From contig CAZSXS010000065.1 of assembly GCA_964611385.1 (NCBI GenBank), positions 1 to 21,041 of the forward strand: DNA of 21,041 nt, written 5' to 3'. The DNA is from CAZSXS01 sp964611385. Lineage in GTDB: Bacteria; Bacillota; Clostridia; Lachnospirales; CAYPQA01. The notes under the pieces were generated by a model that saw only the letters and a program-made list of their open reading frames with translations, made no database searches and had not been told where the DNA came from. Of this stretch, positions 1 to 7,447 are shown in pieces. Positions within the stretch are counted from its first letter, which is position 1. Every line of letters starts with the position of its first letter. Position numbers and translations under genes: made by a program.

Positions 1-51
1 CCCTTCCTCCCCCCACACCCCCCTCCATCCCTTTTCAAAAAGCCGGACATG
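1..51 (+). repeat. Hairpin repeat, copy 1 (cut by window edge)
   Basis: This is the right half of the G/C-tract repeat whose complete copies lie at 6076-6175 (minus) and 18968-19084 (plus). It runs from the C-rich arm through a TTTTCAAAAAGCCGGACATG segment that matches the complement of 6076-6126 almost base for base, with one extra C. The other arm would lie left of position 1. It sits 27 bp beyond the stop codon of the first chemoreceptor. No coding potential is visible. Confidence 0.8.
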
Positions 52-78
52 GGGGGATGTAGAGAAATTGATACTCAC

Positions 79-2751
79 TTAGAAGGAGCCTTTTTTGAGT
101 GTAAAGACTGACAGCAGCTTGTTTAGAGTCTCTGCTTGGGAGGACAGTTCTGAGGAGGCTGCTTTGTTGTCTTCGGACACAAGGGCAGTATTATGCAAGA
201 TACCAGAAATTCGACCAAGATTTTCCGACATGATCACGACAGATTCTACTTGTTTCTTGGATAATTCAGCTATGGAGAGGATGGTTTGTGAAACTGCGGA
301 TACATCATCGGCAATCTTGTTTAGGGTAAGGCTGGTTTGTCCGGTGATCTCCCGTCCGGCTTTGACAGACAAGAGACTATCATCAATGAGCTGAGCGATT
401 TCTCCGGCTGAGCTTTGGGAACGGCTTGCGAGATTTCTGACTTCCTCTGCAACGACGGAAAAGCCTTTTCCGTGTTCACCGGCTCTAGCGGCTTCGACCG
501 CGGCGTTCAGAGCCAAGATATTGGTCTGGAACGCGATATCGTCGATGACTTTCAGAATCTTAGCCATATTATTAAAGGTATCCTGTATGCCCTGCATAGA
601 TTGGGTTAGGCTCAACATTTGCTTATTGCTCTCCGAGACTGTTTCTGTTGATTTCTGAGACAGACTTTCCGCAAACAAGGTACTTTCGGAGGTCCTTGTG
701 ATCAGGCGCTCAATGGTCTGAGAGGCCTCAGTAAGCTGCTGTAGGGCTTCACCTTCCTCCGTGGCACCGTTTGAAAGCCGGATGCCGGATTCCGAAACAC
801 TTCTTGCTCCAGCGCCCACTTCTTTGGCCACAGTGGATAGATCCAAAATAATATGATTGAAGGTATCGGCTATTTGATTAATGGAGTTTTTGATCTGAGC
901 AAAGTCGCCAATGTAAGGTCTTGTTATGCCTGTACTCAAATCGTTTTCGGAGAACCTAGAAAGGGTGTCGGCAATTTCCGCAATATAGGAGGACAATTCA
1001 TCGATCGTAAAGTTCATGGAGGCTTTGATGGCATTAAAGTCCCCTTTATACTCGCCCTTCATCTTGACACTCAGATTCCCCTTGGCCATTTGGCCTAATA
1101 CGGTTTGGATTTCTTCTATTGGGATCTTAACGGATTCAACCATATCGTTTAACCGAACGACTATATTTTCCCAGAGGCCGGAAAAACCCTCTGCATTTGC
1201 TCTTAAATCCAGCTTACCATTCAAGGTGGATTCTGCCAGTGAAGAAATCTCGTTGAGTATGTTCTTAAGGTTGCACTTAAGCCGCGCTATATATTGATTT
1301 CCGATTTGAAGCTTGCCCGGATACTGTTTAATGTCGGCCTCGAAGTTTCCCTGGCCAAATTCATCTACCGTATTCAAAACCTCTAGAAAGTTATGCACAT
1401 ACATACTCAGCACTTGGTTAATTCCCCTTACAAGCTCCTTGTAAGCGCCACTAAACTGCTCTTCATCAATCCGATACTCATATTCTCCCGCCTCATGGAA
1501 GGTATAAAGCTTAGTCATTTCAAGGTTAAGGGTGCCCAGCGTATCCACCACTTGCTTAAAGTTCTGGGTTAGCCGCCCGATTTCATCTTGGGAGTTGGAC
1601 GATACAGTGATACTCAAATCCCCTTTCACTAGGGCTTTTGTAGCCGTCTCCAGGTTAGAAATCTGAGAAAGCTGATGCTTAACGATTCGATTCCCGATAA
1701 AAAGGGACAAAATCATGACAACAATTAAAACAACGATGGACATATAGGTGTTTTTATTGATATCACCCATAAAGTCGCTTTCAGGAACCGCAATAAATAG
1801 CAGCCAGTCCATTCCGTTATTCTTAATCTCTGTAACACGGTAATTAATGCTTTCATTTCCGTCACGGATGCGTAAGGGTTCATCTACAGGAACCTGATCA
1901 AAGCTTTTGTAGGTATCAAGAACTTGCTTAGCCACGCTGCGGATCAGCCATTCGCTTGAATCCGTGGCTGGTAAGCGTTTTTGGGTATCCCCCTCCTCTA
2001 TATAGGGCAATTCGTCAGTGGATGATCCGATGATCAGCCCTGATTTCTCAATGATAAAGGAGCCCCCAGATTGGCTGATATGGGTTTCTTTCAAAAAATG
2101 GACAATGCTTGACAGCTTTACATCAACAGAGAGCGTTCCAACAAGCTCTCCCTTCTCATCCAAAACAGGGCTAACGGCCGTGGTAACCAAGGCCTTATCG
2201 GAAGCAGAGGTGTACACATCCGTCCAGGCATTTGTCTTTTTTTCTTCGGCTCTCAGATACCATGAACGCTTCACTGTATCGTAATTCGTGCCTTCGATGC
2301 TCAGATAAGGCACAACGGTATCCAGCGTGGGAAGTTTATGTATCTCCCGTAAAAAATTCGTCCTCTCGCTTTTTTCCTTCAAAAGCGGACTGTCTCCAAA
2401 GCGGTCTATGCCAAAGAAGTTACCTTCTTTGCTACCATAGTAAATAAATTTCACGCTATCTTCTAAGTTGGTTGCGTACCAAAAATAATGCTTCAAAGCC
2501 TCAAAATCATTTAAATCAAGCGTATTGGCCAAGTAAGCAGAGTGAAACATTTCAAGAATAAGATGAGGAGACTTTAGTTTGTTGGACAGGTCTGTTTGTG
2601 CCTTTTCAGCGATATTTTCGACATGAATCTCCATGGATAAAAGATTAGAACGCCTTGCATTGTAGTTTATCAATAGCGTAACCATCAACAGAGATAGGAA
2701 GATAAGGATCATGAAGGGTACTACAATTTTAAAAGACAATTTTTTTCTCAT
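79..2751 (-). CDS. Methyl-accepting chemotaxis protein (dCache sensor), copy A
   Basis: Transmembrane chemoreceptor of 890 aa that signals to the CheA/CheW array. Domains in order: TM1 at about 9-30; periplasmic dCache_1 sensor at about 35-330; TM2 at about 337-357; HAMP at about 355-410; further HAMP-like repeats at about 450-640 (for example KGNLSVKM and ENDLSTGI, each followed by GDF); and the cytoplasmic signalling domain at about 640-890 with the hairpin tip IAFQTNILALNAAVEAARAG near 740-758. In the sensor, Y157, R162, W164, Y165, Y180 and D210 fit the amino-acid-binding dCache motif described for PctA-type receptors, so an amino-acid ligand is inferred. There is no CheR-binding pentapeptide at the C-terminus. 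I chose the ATG at 2751 (MRKKLSF), preceded by GGGGGAG, over an in-frame TTG 12 bases upstream. It is a tandem paralogue of the gene at 3146-5821. Confidence 0.95.
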   Translation of the reverse strand: MRKKLSFKIVVPFMILIFLSLLMVTLLINYNARRSNLLSMEIHVENIAEKAQTDLSNKLKSPHLILEMFHSAYLANTLDLNDFEALKHYFWYATNLEDSVKFIYYGSKEGNFFGIDRFGDSPLLKEKSERTNFLREIHKLPTLDTVVPYLSIEGTNYDTVKRSWYLRAEEKKTNAWTDVYTSASDKALVTTAVSPVLDEKGELVGTLSVDVKLSSIVHFLKETHISQSGGSFIIEKSGLIIGSSTDELPYIEEGDTQKRLPATDSSEWLIRSVAKQVLDTYKSFDQVPVDEPLRIRDGNESINYRVTEIKNNGMDWLLFIAVPESDFMGDINKNTYMSIVVLIVVMILSLFIGNRIVKHQLSQISNLETATKALVKGDLSITVSSNSQDEIGRLTQNFKQVVDTLGTLNLEMTKLYTFHEAGEYEYRIDEEQFSGAYKELVRGINQVLSMYVHNFLEVLNTVDEFGQGNFEADIKQYPGKLQIGNQYIARLKCNLKNILNEISSLAESTLNGKLDLRANAEGFSGLWENIVVRLNDMVESVKIPIEEIQTVLGQMAKGNLSVKMKGEYKGDFNAIKASMNFTIDELSSYIAEIADTLSRFSENDLSTGITRPYIGDFAQIKNSINQIADTFNHIILDLSTVAKEVGAGARSVSESGIRLSNGATEEGEALQQLTEASQTIERLITRTSESTLFAESLSQKSTETVSESNKQMLSLTQSMQGIQDTFNNMAKILKVIDDIAFQTNILALNAAVEAARAGEHGKGFSVVAEEVRNLASRSQSSAGEIAQLIDDSLLSVKAGREITGQTSLTLNKIADDVSAVSQTILSIAELSKKQVESVVIMSENLGRISGILHNTALVSEDNKAASSELSSQAETLNKLLSVFTLKKGSF

Positions 2752-2779
2752 AAGCTCCCCCAAGAAAATTTTTCTGTCT

Positions 2780-2809
2780 ATTATAAATGAAACTTACTAT
2801 TGAATGCAA
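2780..2809 (-). promoter_or_regulatory. Probable promoter of chemoreceptor copy A
   Basis: On the minus strand a perfect TATAAT (2780-2785) lies 18 bases from a weak -35, TTGCAT (2804-2809), about 30 bases before the start codon. The same hexamers, spacing and flanking bases (TTTCATTTATAATAG) occur before copy B at 5852-5881, so the element was duplicated with the gene or conserved. It does not look like the TAAA/GCCGATAA flagellar sigma-28 type. Confidence 0.65.
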
Positions 2810-2939
2810 TACTCTAATCAATCAAATTTAGGAGTAGACTGGGATAATACGGCATTTTGCGAGGAGTGGGGATGCGGTTTGGAGAAGGGGCTACTACCAA
2901 GCTTGTAACGGCGGTACCCTCCAAGGCCTGTCTATATTC

Positions 2940-3053
2940 TATATATTCGGCAAAGAGTTTCTCAAATTCTCCGTTCGCTCATGAACAGGAAACTTGCCTC
3001 TGCAAGTTTCCATTCGCTCCGGACAATTTGGAAACTCTACTGCCGAATATATA
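2940..3053. repeat. Long imperfect inverted repeat with nested hairpin (MITE-like)
   Basis: Arms of about 34 bp (2940-2973 and 3020-3053) are complementary with few mismatches, starting TATATATTCGGCA on the outside and ending CCG inside. Nested between them is a perfect 10-bp hairpin, GGAAACTTGC/GCAAGTTTCC (2988-2997 and 3002-3011), with a CTCT loop. The short string TTCGCTC occurs on both sides of that hairpin. No open reading frame in it is believable. It fills the spacer between the two chemoreceptor genes, between the terminator of one and the promoter of the other. From 2810 to 2939 I see nothing else recognisable. Confidence 0.75.
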
Positions 3054-3065
3054 TATGGTACTATT

Positions 3066-3118
3066 AAAAAAAGATTGATGTAAACTGACTTTCAATCAGC
3101 TTAGCATCAACCTTTTTT
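3066..3118 (-). terminator. Terminator after chemoreceptor copy B
   Basis: Just past the stop codon at 3146, the minus strand reads AAAAAAGG-TTGATG ... CATCAA-TC-TTTTTTT, with a smaller CTGA/TCAG stem inside. The TTGATG/CATCAA stem is extended by A-run/T-run pairing and followed by a T tract, so it can work as an intrinsic terminator. The T-run on the plus strand means it could also act in the other direction, but no plus-strand gene leads into it. Confidence 0.7.
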
Positions 3119-3145
3119 ATGTCTGTAATTATTTTGTACCCAAAC

Positions 3146-5821
3146 TTAAGAAAGCCCCCTTTTTTTGAGTGTAAAGACCGACAACAACTTGTTTAAAGTC
3201 TCTGCTTGGGAGGACAGTTCCGAGGAAGCGGCTTTATTATCTTCGGATACAAGGGCAGTGTTATGCAAGATGCCAGAAATCCGTCCAAGATTTTCGGACA
3301 TGATCACGACAGATTCAACTTGCTTCTTGGACAACTCAGCTACGGAGAGGATGGTTTGTGAAACCGCGGATACGTCATCCGCAATCTTGTTCAGGGTAAG
3401 GCTTGTTTGCCCCGTGATCTCCCGTCCCGCCTTAACAGACAAGAGACTGTCATCAATGAGCTGAGCGATTTCACCGGCTGAGCTTTGGGAACGACTAGCC
3501 AGATTCCTAACTTCCTCTGCAACAACGGAAAAGCCCTTTCCGTGTTCACCCGCTCTAGCGGCTTCGATGGCAGCATTCAGGGCCAAGATATTAGTTTGGA
3601 ACGCGATATCGTCGATGACTTTTAAGATCTTAGCCATATTATTAAAGGTGTCCTGTATGCTTTGCATAGATTGGGTCAGATTCATCATTTGCTCATTGCT
3701 CTCTGTGACTGTGTCCGTTGATTTCTGAGACAGGCTTTCCGCAAACAAAGTACTTTCAGAGGTTTTTGTGATCAGGCGCTCAATGGTTTGGGAGGCCTCT
3801 GTAAGCTGTTGCAGGGCTTCGCCTTCCTCTGTGGCACCGTTTGAAAGCCGAATGCCGGATTCCGAAACACTTCTTGCTCCGGCGCCCACTTCTTTGGCTA
3901 CAGTGGATAGATCCAAAATAATATGGTTAAAGGTATCGGCTATTTGATTAATGGAGTTTTTGATCTGCGCAAAGTCGCCAATATAAGGTCTTGTTATGCC
4001 TGTACTCAAATCGTTTTCAGAGAACCTAGAAAGGGTGTCAGCGATTTCCGCAATATAGGAGGACAATTCATCAATTGTAAAGTTCATGGAAGCCTTGATA
4101 GCATTAAAGTCTCCTTTGTATTCGCCCTTCATCTTGACACTCAAATTTCCCTTGGCCATCTGTCCTAATACCGTCTGGGTCTCTTCTATCGGAATTTGTA
4201 CGGATTCAACCATATCGTTTAATCGCACAACTATATTTTCCCAGAGACCGGAAAAGCCCTCAGCGTTTGCTCTTAAATCCAGCTTGCCATTCAAGGTGGA
4301 CTCTGCCAATGAAGAAATCTCACTGTGTATGTTTTTAAGATTACACTTAAGCCGCCCTATATACTGATTTCCAATTTGAAGCTTGCCCGGGTACTGCTTG
4401 ATATCCGCTTCAAAGTTTCCCTGGCCAAATTCATCTACCGTATTCAAAACCTCTAAAAAGTTATGCACATACATGCTCAGTACTTCGTTAATTCCGCTTA
4501 CAAGCTCCTTGTAAGCGCCGCTGAACTGCTCTTCATCAATCCGATACTCGTATTCCCCGGCCTCATGGGAGGTATAAAGCTTAGTCATTTCAAGGTTAAG
4601 GGTGCCCAGTGTATCCACCACTTGCTTAAAATTATTGCTGAGCCGTCCGATTTCATCTTGGGAATTGGAAGAAACCTTGATGCTCAAATCCCCATTTACA
4701 AGGGCTTTTGTAGCCGTCTCCAAGTTTAAAATCTGAGAAAGCTGATTCTTAACGATTCGGTTTCCGATAAAAAGGGACAAAAGCATCACAATAATTAAAA
4801 CAACAATCGACATGTAGGTATTTTTATTGATATCACCCATGAAGTCGCTTTCAGGAACCGCAATAAATAGCAGCCAATCCATCCCGTTATTGTTGACCTC
4901 CGTAACACGATAGCTGATGCTTGCGTTTCCATCGGCGATTCGTAAGGGTTCATCTACGGGAACCTGATCAAAGCTTTTGTAGCTGTTCAGAGCCTCTATA
5001 GCCACATTGCGGATCAGTGGTTCGCTTGAGTCCACAGCCAGTAAGCGTTTTTGGGTATCCCCTTGCTCAATATAAGGCAATTCGTTCGTGGATGAACCGA
5101 TAATTAACCCTGTTTTGTCAATGACAAAGGACCTCCCCAATTGGCTAATATGGGTCTCTTTCAAAAATTGGACGATGCTGGATAGTAGGATATCAACAGA
5201 GAGGGTTCCAATCAGCTCACTCTTCTCATCCAAAACAGGACTAACGGCCGTGGCACACAAGGCTTGATCAGCAACGGAGGTATACACATCCGTCCAAGTA
5301 TTTGTCTTTTTTTCTTCGGCTTTCAAATACCAGGAGCGATTCACAGTATCATATGCCGTTCCTTCACCGTTACGATACGGTACAACTGTATCAGCCGAAG
5401 AGAGCGCATGTACCTCCCGCAAATAATTTGTCCTTTCGCTCTTTTCGTTCAAAAGAGGACGGTCTCCAAAGCGATCGATCCCAATCATATTTCCCTCTTT
5501 GTTGCCATAGTAAATAAACTTCACACTGTCTTCCAAATTGGTTGCGTACCAAAAATAATGTTTCAAGGCCTCAAAGTCGTTTAAATCGAGGGTATTGGCC
5601 AAATAAGCTGATTGAATCATTTCAAGAACAAGATGCGGAGTCCTCAGCTTATCAGACAAGTCCGTCTGTACTTTTTCGGCAATGTTTTCGATATGAACCT
5701 CCATGGATAAGCGGTTGGAATGCCTAGCGTTGTAGTTTATCAACAGCGTAACCACCAACAGAGACAGGAAAATGAGGATCATGAAGGGCACAATAATTTT
5801 AAAAGACAATTTTTTTCGCAT
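3146..5821 (-). CDS. Methyl-accepting chemotaxis protein (dCache sensor), copy B
   Basis: Chemoreceptor of 891 aa with the same architecture as copy A: TM1 at about 9-30, dCache_1 sensor at about 35-330, TM2 at about 337-357, HAMP plus HAMP-like repeats, and a C-terminal signalling domain with the tip IAFQTNILALNAAIEAARAG. By hand alignment, residues 31-330 differ from copy A at about 60 places, while residues 401-886 differ at only about 17. All six dCache amino-acid-motif residues (Y157, R162, W164, Y165, Y180, D210) are kept, but nearby positions change (for example 189-190 VT to CA), so the two may prefer different ligands. The ATG at 5821 has GGGGGAG before it. A longer in-frame opening to 5881 would run through the promoter and is not coding. 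Its own promoter and terminator suggest a monocistronic unit. Confidence 0.95.
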   Translation of the reverse strand: MRKKLSFKIIVPFMILIFLSLLVVTLLINYNARHSNRLSMEVHIENIAEKVQTDLSDKLRTPHLVLEMIQSAYLANTLDLNDFEALKHYFWYATNLEDSVKFIYYGNKEGNMIGIDRFGDRPLLNEKSERTNYLREVHALSSADTVVPYRNGEGTAYDTVNRSWYLKAEEKKTNTWTDVYTSVADQALCATAVSPVLDEKSELIGTLSVDILLSSIVQFLKETHISQLGRSFVIDKTGLIIGSSTNELPYIEQGDTQKRLLAVDSSEPLIRNVAIEALNSYKSFDQVPVDEPLRIADGNASISYRVTEVNNNGMDWLLFIAVPESDFMGDINKNTYMSIVVLIIVMLLSLFIGNRIVKNQLSQILNLETATKALVNGDLSIKVSSNSQDEIGRLSNNFKQVVDTLGTLNLEMTKLYTSHEAGEYEYRIDEEQFSGAYKELVSGINEVLSMYVHNFLEVLNTVDEFGQGNFEADIKQYPGKLQIGNQYIGRLKCNLKNIHSEISSLAESTLNGKLDLRANAEGFSGLWENIVVRLNDMVESVQIPIEETQTVLGQMAKGNLSVKMKGEYKGDFNAIKASMNFTIDELSSYIAEIADTLSRFSENDLSTGITRPYIGDFAQIKNSINQIADTFNHIILDLSTVAKEVGAGARSVSESGIRLSNGATEEGEALQQLTEASQTIERLITKTSESTLFAESLSQKSTDTVTESNEQMMNLTQSMQSIQDTFNNMAKILKVIDDIAFQTNILALNAAIEAARAGEHGKGFSVVAEEVRNLASRSQSSAGEIAQLIDDSLLSVKAGREITGQTSLTLNKIADDVSAVSQTILSVAELSKKQVESVVIMSENLGRISGILHNTALVSEDNKAASSELSSQAETLNKLLSVFTLKKRGLS

Positions 5822-5851
5822 ACTCTCCCCCAAACATAAAATTTTTTGCCT

Positions 5852-5881
5852 ATTATAAATGAAATTGACTACAGAATGCAA
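5852..5881 (-). promoter_or_regulatory. Probable promoter of chemoreceptor copy B
   Basis: On the minus strand TATAAT (5852-5857) is separated by 18 bases from TTGCAT (5876-5881). Transcription would start about 25 bases before the GGGGGAG-led ATG at 5821. It matches the copy A promoter in hexamers, spacing and the sequence around the -10. The -35 is poor, so an activator or an upstream element may help. Confidence 0.65.
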
Positions 5882-5896
5882 TACACGGATACTTCA

Positions 5897-5967
5897 TATT
5901 GCATCTATTTGTGTGTGGATATAAGAAAAGCTATTGCATCTATTTGTGTATGGACATAAGAAAAGGC
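5897..5967. repeat. Two-unit 35-36 bp tandem repeat upstream of copy B promoter
   Basis: Two adjacent units begin TATTGCATCTATTTGTGT (at 5897 and 5932), and a third partial unit, TATTGGATCT at 5968, runs into the dcw terminator. The units differ at a few positions only. Each unit ends in AAGAAAAG(G)CT, which on the minus strand is the T-rich tail of the terminator, so the array looks like a duplication of the terminator tail and its flank. The repeated GATGCAATA lies just upstream of the copy B promoter and is absent in front of copy A. Confidence 0.75.
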
Positions 5968-5989
5968 TATTGGATCTGATCCAATAGCC
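5958..5989 (-). terminator. Terminator of the dcw operon
   Basis: A perfect 12-bp inverted repeat, GGCTATTGGATC (5965-5976) and GATCCAATAGCC (5978-5989), is followed on the minus strand by TTTTCTTATG. It lies about 200 nt past the ftsW stop and before the copy B promoter. No T-run follows on the plus strand, so it serves minus-strand transcription. Confidence 0.8.
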
Positions 5990-6075
5990 CTATACTACAC
6001 AGCCACATAAAGTTGAACGAAACTCAATATAAATACATGCGGTCTTTCAAAATTTCCGTGGGATTTATATCCCTT

Positions 6076-6175
6076 CATGTCCGGCTTTTTGAAAAGGGAT
6101 GGAAGGGGGTGTGGGGGGAGGAAGGGAAAAACTTTTTCGCCGTTTGAAAAAGTTTTTCCCTTCCTCCCCCCACGG
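6076..6175 (-). repeat. Hairpin repeat, copy 2 (complete, perfect arms)
   Basis: Two perfectly complementary 28-base arms, 6111-6138 and 6146-6173, enclose a 7-base loop (GCCGTTT on the plus strand). Each arm combines a G- or C-run (GTGGGGGGAGGAAGGG) with an A-run/T-run (AAAAACTTTTTC). A flank of about 35 bases carries the family signature ending CCGGACATG when read on the minus strand. The repeat starts about 21 bases after the ftsW stop codon, so it will be transcribed as a very stable hairpin at the 3' end of the dcw message. It lacks a terminal T-run of its own. Confidence 0.9.
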
Positions 6176-6196
6176 TTTTAGATAATCTTATCGCCC

Positions 6197-7420
6197 TTAA
6201 TATTCCTTCTCATATCTCGAAATATTGAGCAACACACCCATGGCCCCCATGGAAATTACCAAAGCCGTACCGCCGTAGCTGATAAAGGGCATAGGAATAC
6301 CAGTGTTGGGCATGGAGTTGGTCACAACCGCTACGTTAATGATGACCTGGACAGCCAACATAGTAACGATCCCTGTAGCCACTAGGGAGCCGAAGGTGTC
6401 AGGGGCATTGATGGCAATTTTCAGCCCTCTCCAGATAAGAACCCCAAAGAGCATCAGAACGATCAGCGCCCCCAAAAAGCCAAACTCTTCACAAATAATC
6501 CCGAATATAAAGTCGTTCTGTGCCTCGGGCGTAAAGCTTTTCTGACGACTCTGACCAATCCCCAGTCCGAAGGCACCGCCGCTGGCTACGGCGTAAAGAC
6601 CTTGGATGATCTGATAGCCACTTCCGTTTGCGTAATCGAAAGGATTCAGCCAGGCTAGGAAACGCTCGTTTCTAAAACTGTCAGAAAAAAAAGCGATATA
6701 AGAAACCAGACCACCAGCAGCTGAAAGTCCCATGATCACAAAGCGCATCGTGTAGGGGCTGGAAACAAAGATAATCACCATGCCCACAGAAAAAACCACG
6801 ATAGTGGTACTTAAGCTTCCGAGGTAAACCAGACCGGAAATGGCACCAACAACCCCGCAACAAAAGAAAAAGCCGCCCCAACGTTTCAAGATATTTTTGT
6901 TGGATGAAATGATAACGGAAATAAAAAGGATCAAGCCGATCTTAGCAAACTCAGAGGGCTGAAACTGCCCGATTACTGGTAATTCAATCCAACGCTTTGC
7001 GCCGTTGACCTCTTCAGCGAAGATGGCCACGAAGACAAGGGCAAAGCAGGAAAACGCATAAAGCAAAAGCGCAAATTTTTTCAGATAGCGATAATTAAAA
7101 TTGGCTGCAATCAGCATCGCACAAAAGCCCATCACCGCCGCCAAGGCTTGTTTTCTCAGGAAGGAATACATATCATTAAAGCGGATGGCCGCCGTATAAT
7201 AACTGGCGCTGAACACCATGACCACACCAAAGAGAACCAGAATAATCGTTACCAGCAAAACGGTAATGTCAACCCCTGATACATTCACCAAGTTCTTTGG
7301 TCGGTTGTCCTTTTGGGTGTCTCTCAATTCTCTGTTGTGGTCGTTTATGGCGTTTCCGTCGTTATCTCGGCGATAGCCTCCGTTTCCTCTGTAATTCCCT
7401 TGATATGTATCACCCGTCAT
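6197..7420 (-). CDS. ftsW: SEDS peptidoglycan glycosyltransferase FtsW/SpoVE
   Basis: Integral membrane glycan polymerase (407 aa) that extends strands from lipid II together with a class B PBP. About ten hydrophobic segments follow a hydrophilic N-terminal tail of about 45 residues rich in Asn, Asp, Arg and Gly. Family signatures seen: GAKRWI (W144), QPSE (154-157), PEAQNDFIFGIICEEFG with D303 at the place of the essential SEDS aspartate, and PFISYGG near the C-terminus. The ATG is preceded by GGAAGGAGG. It lies 27 bp after murD, the place of spoVE in Bacillus, and nearby pbpB and spoVD are natural partner transpeptidases. Sequence alone does not tell me whether it serves division, the spore cortex or both. 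No murG follows; the operon ends here. Confidence 0.93.
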   Translation of the reverse strand: MTGDTYQGNYRGNGGYRRDNDGNAINDHNRELRDTQKDNRPKNLVNVSGVDITVLLVTIILVLFGVVMVFSASYYTAAIRFNDMYSFLRKQALAAVMGFCAMLIAANFNYRYLKKFALLLYAFSCFALVFVAIFAEEVNGAKRWIELPVIGQFQPSEFAKIGLILFISVIISSNKNILKRWGGFFFCCGVVGAISGLVYLGSLSTTIVVFSVGMVIIFVSSPYTMRFVIMGLSAAGGLVSYIAFFSDSFRNERFLAWLNPFDYANGSGYQIIQGLYAVASGGAFGLGIGQSRQKSFTPEAQNDFIFGIICEEFGFLGALIVLMLFGVLIWRGLKIAINAPDTFGSLVATGIVTMLAVQVIINVAVVTNSMPNTGIPMPFISYGGTALVISMGAMGVLLNISRYEKEY

Positions 7421-7447
7421 ATAGTCCTCCTTCCGGCCTGAATTGGA

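Noticed and set aside
2857..3078. Plus-strand frame of 73 codons between the chemoreceptor genes
   Set aside because: Most of it is the foldback repeat and terminator, so the reading frame is a by-product.
5822..5881. 20-residue N-terminal extension of chemoreceptor copy B
   Set aside because: It would overlap the promoter; the MRKKLSF start is shared with copy A and has a GGGGGAG ribosome site.
6111..6173. Hairpin repeat copy 2 as a conventional terminator or CRISPR-like repeat
   Set aside because: No T-run follows it and a proper terminator lies at 5958-5989; there are no regularly spaced spacers.
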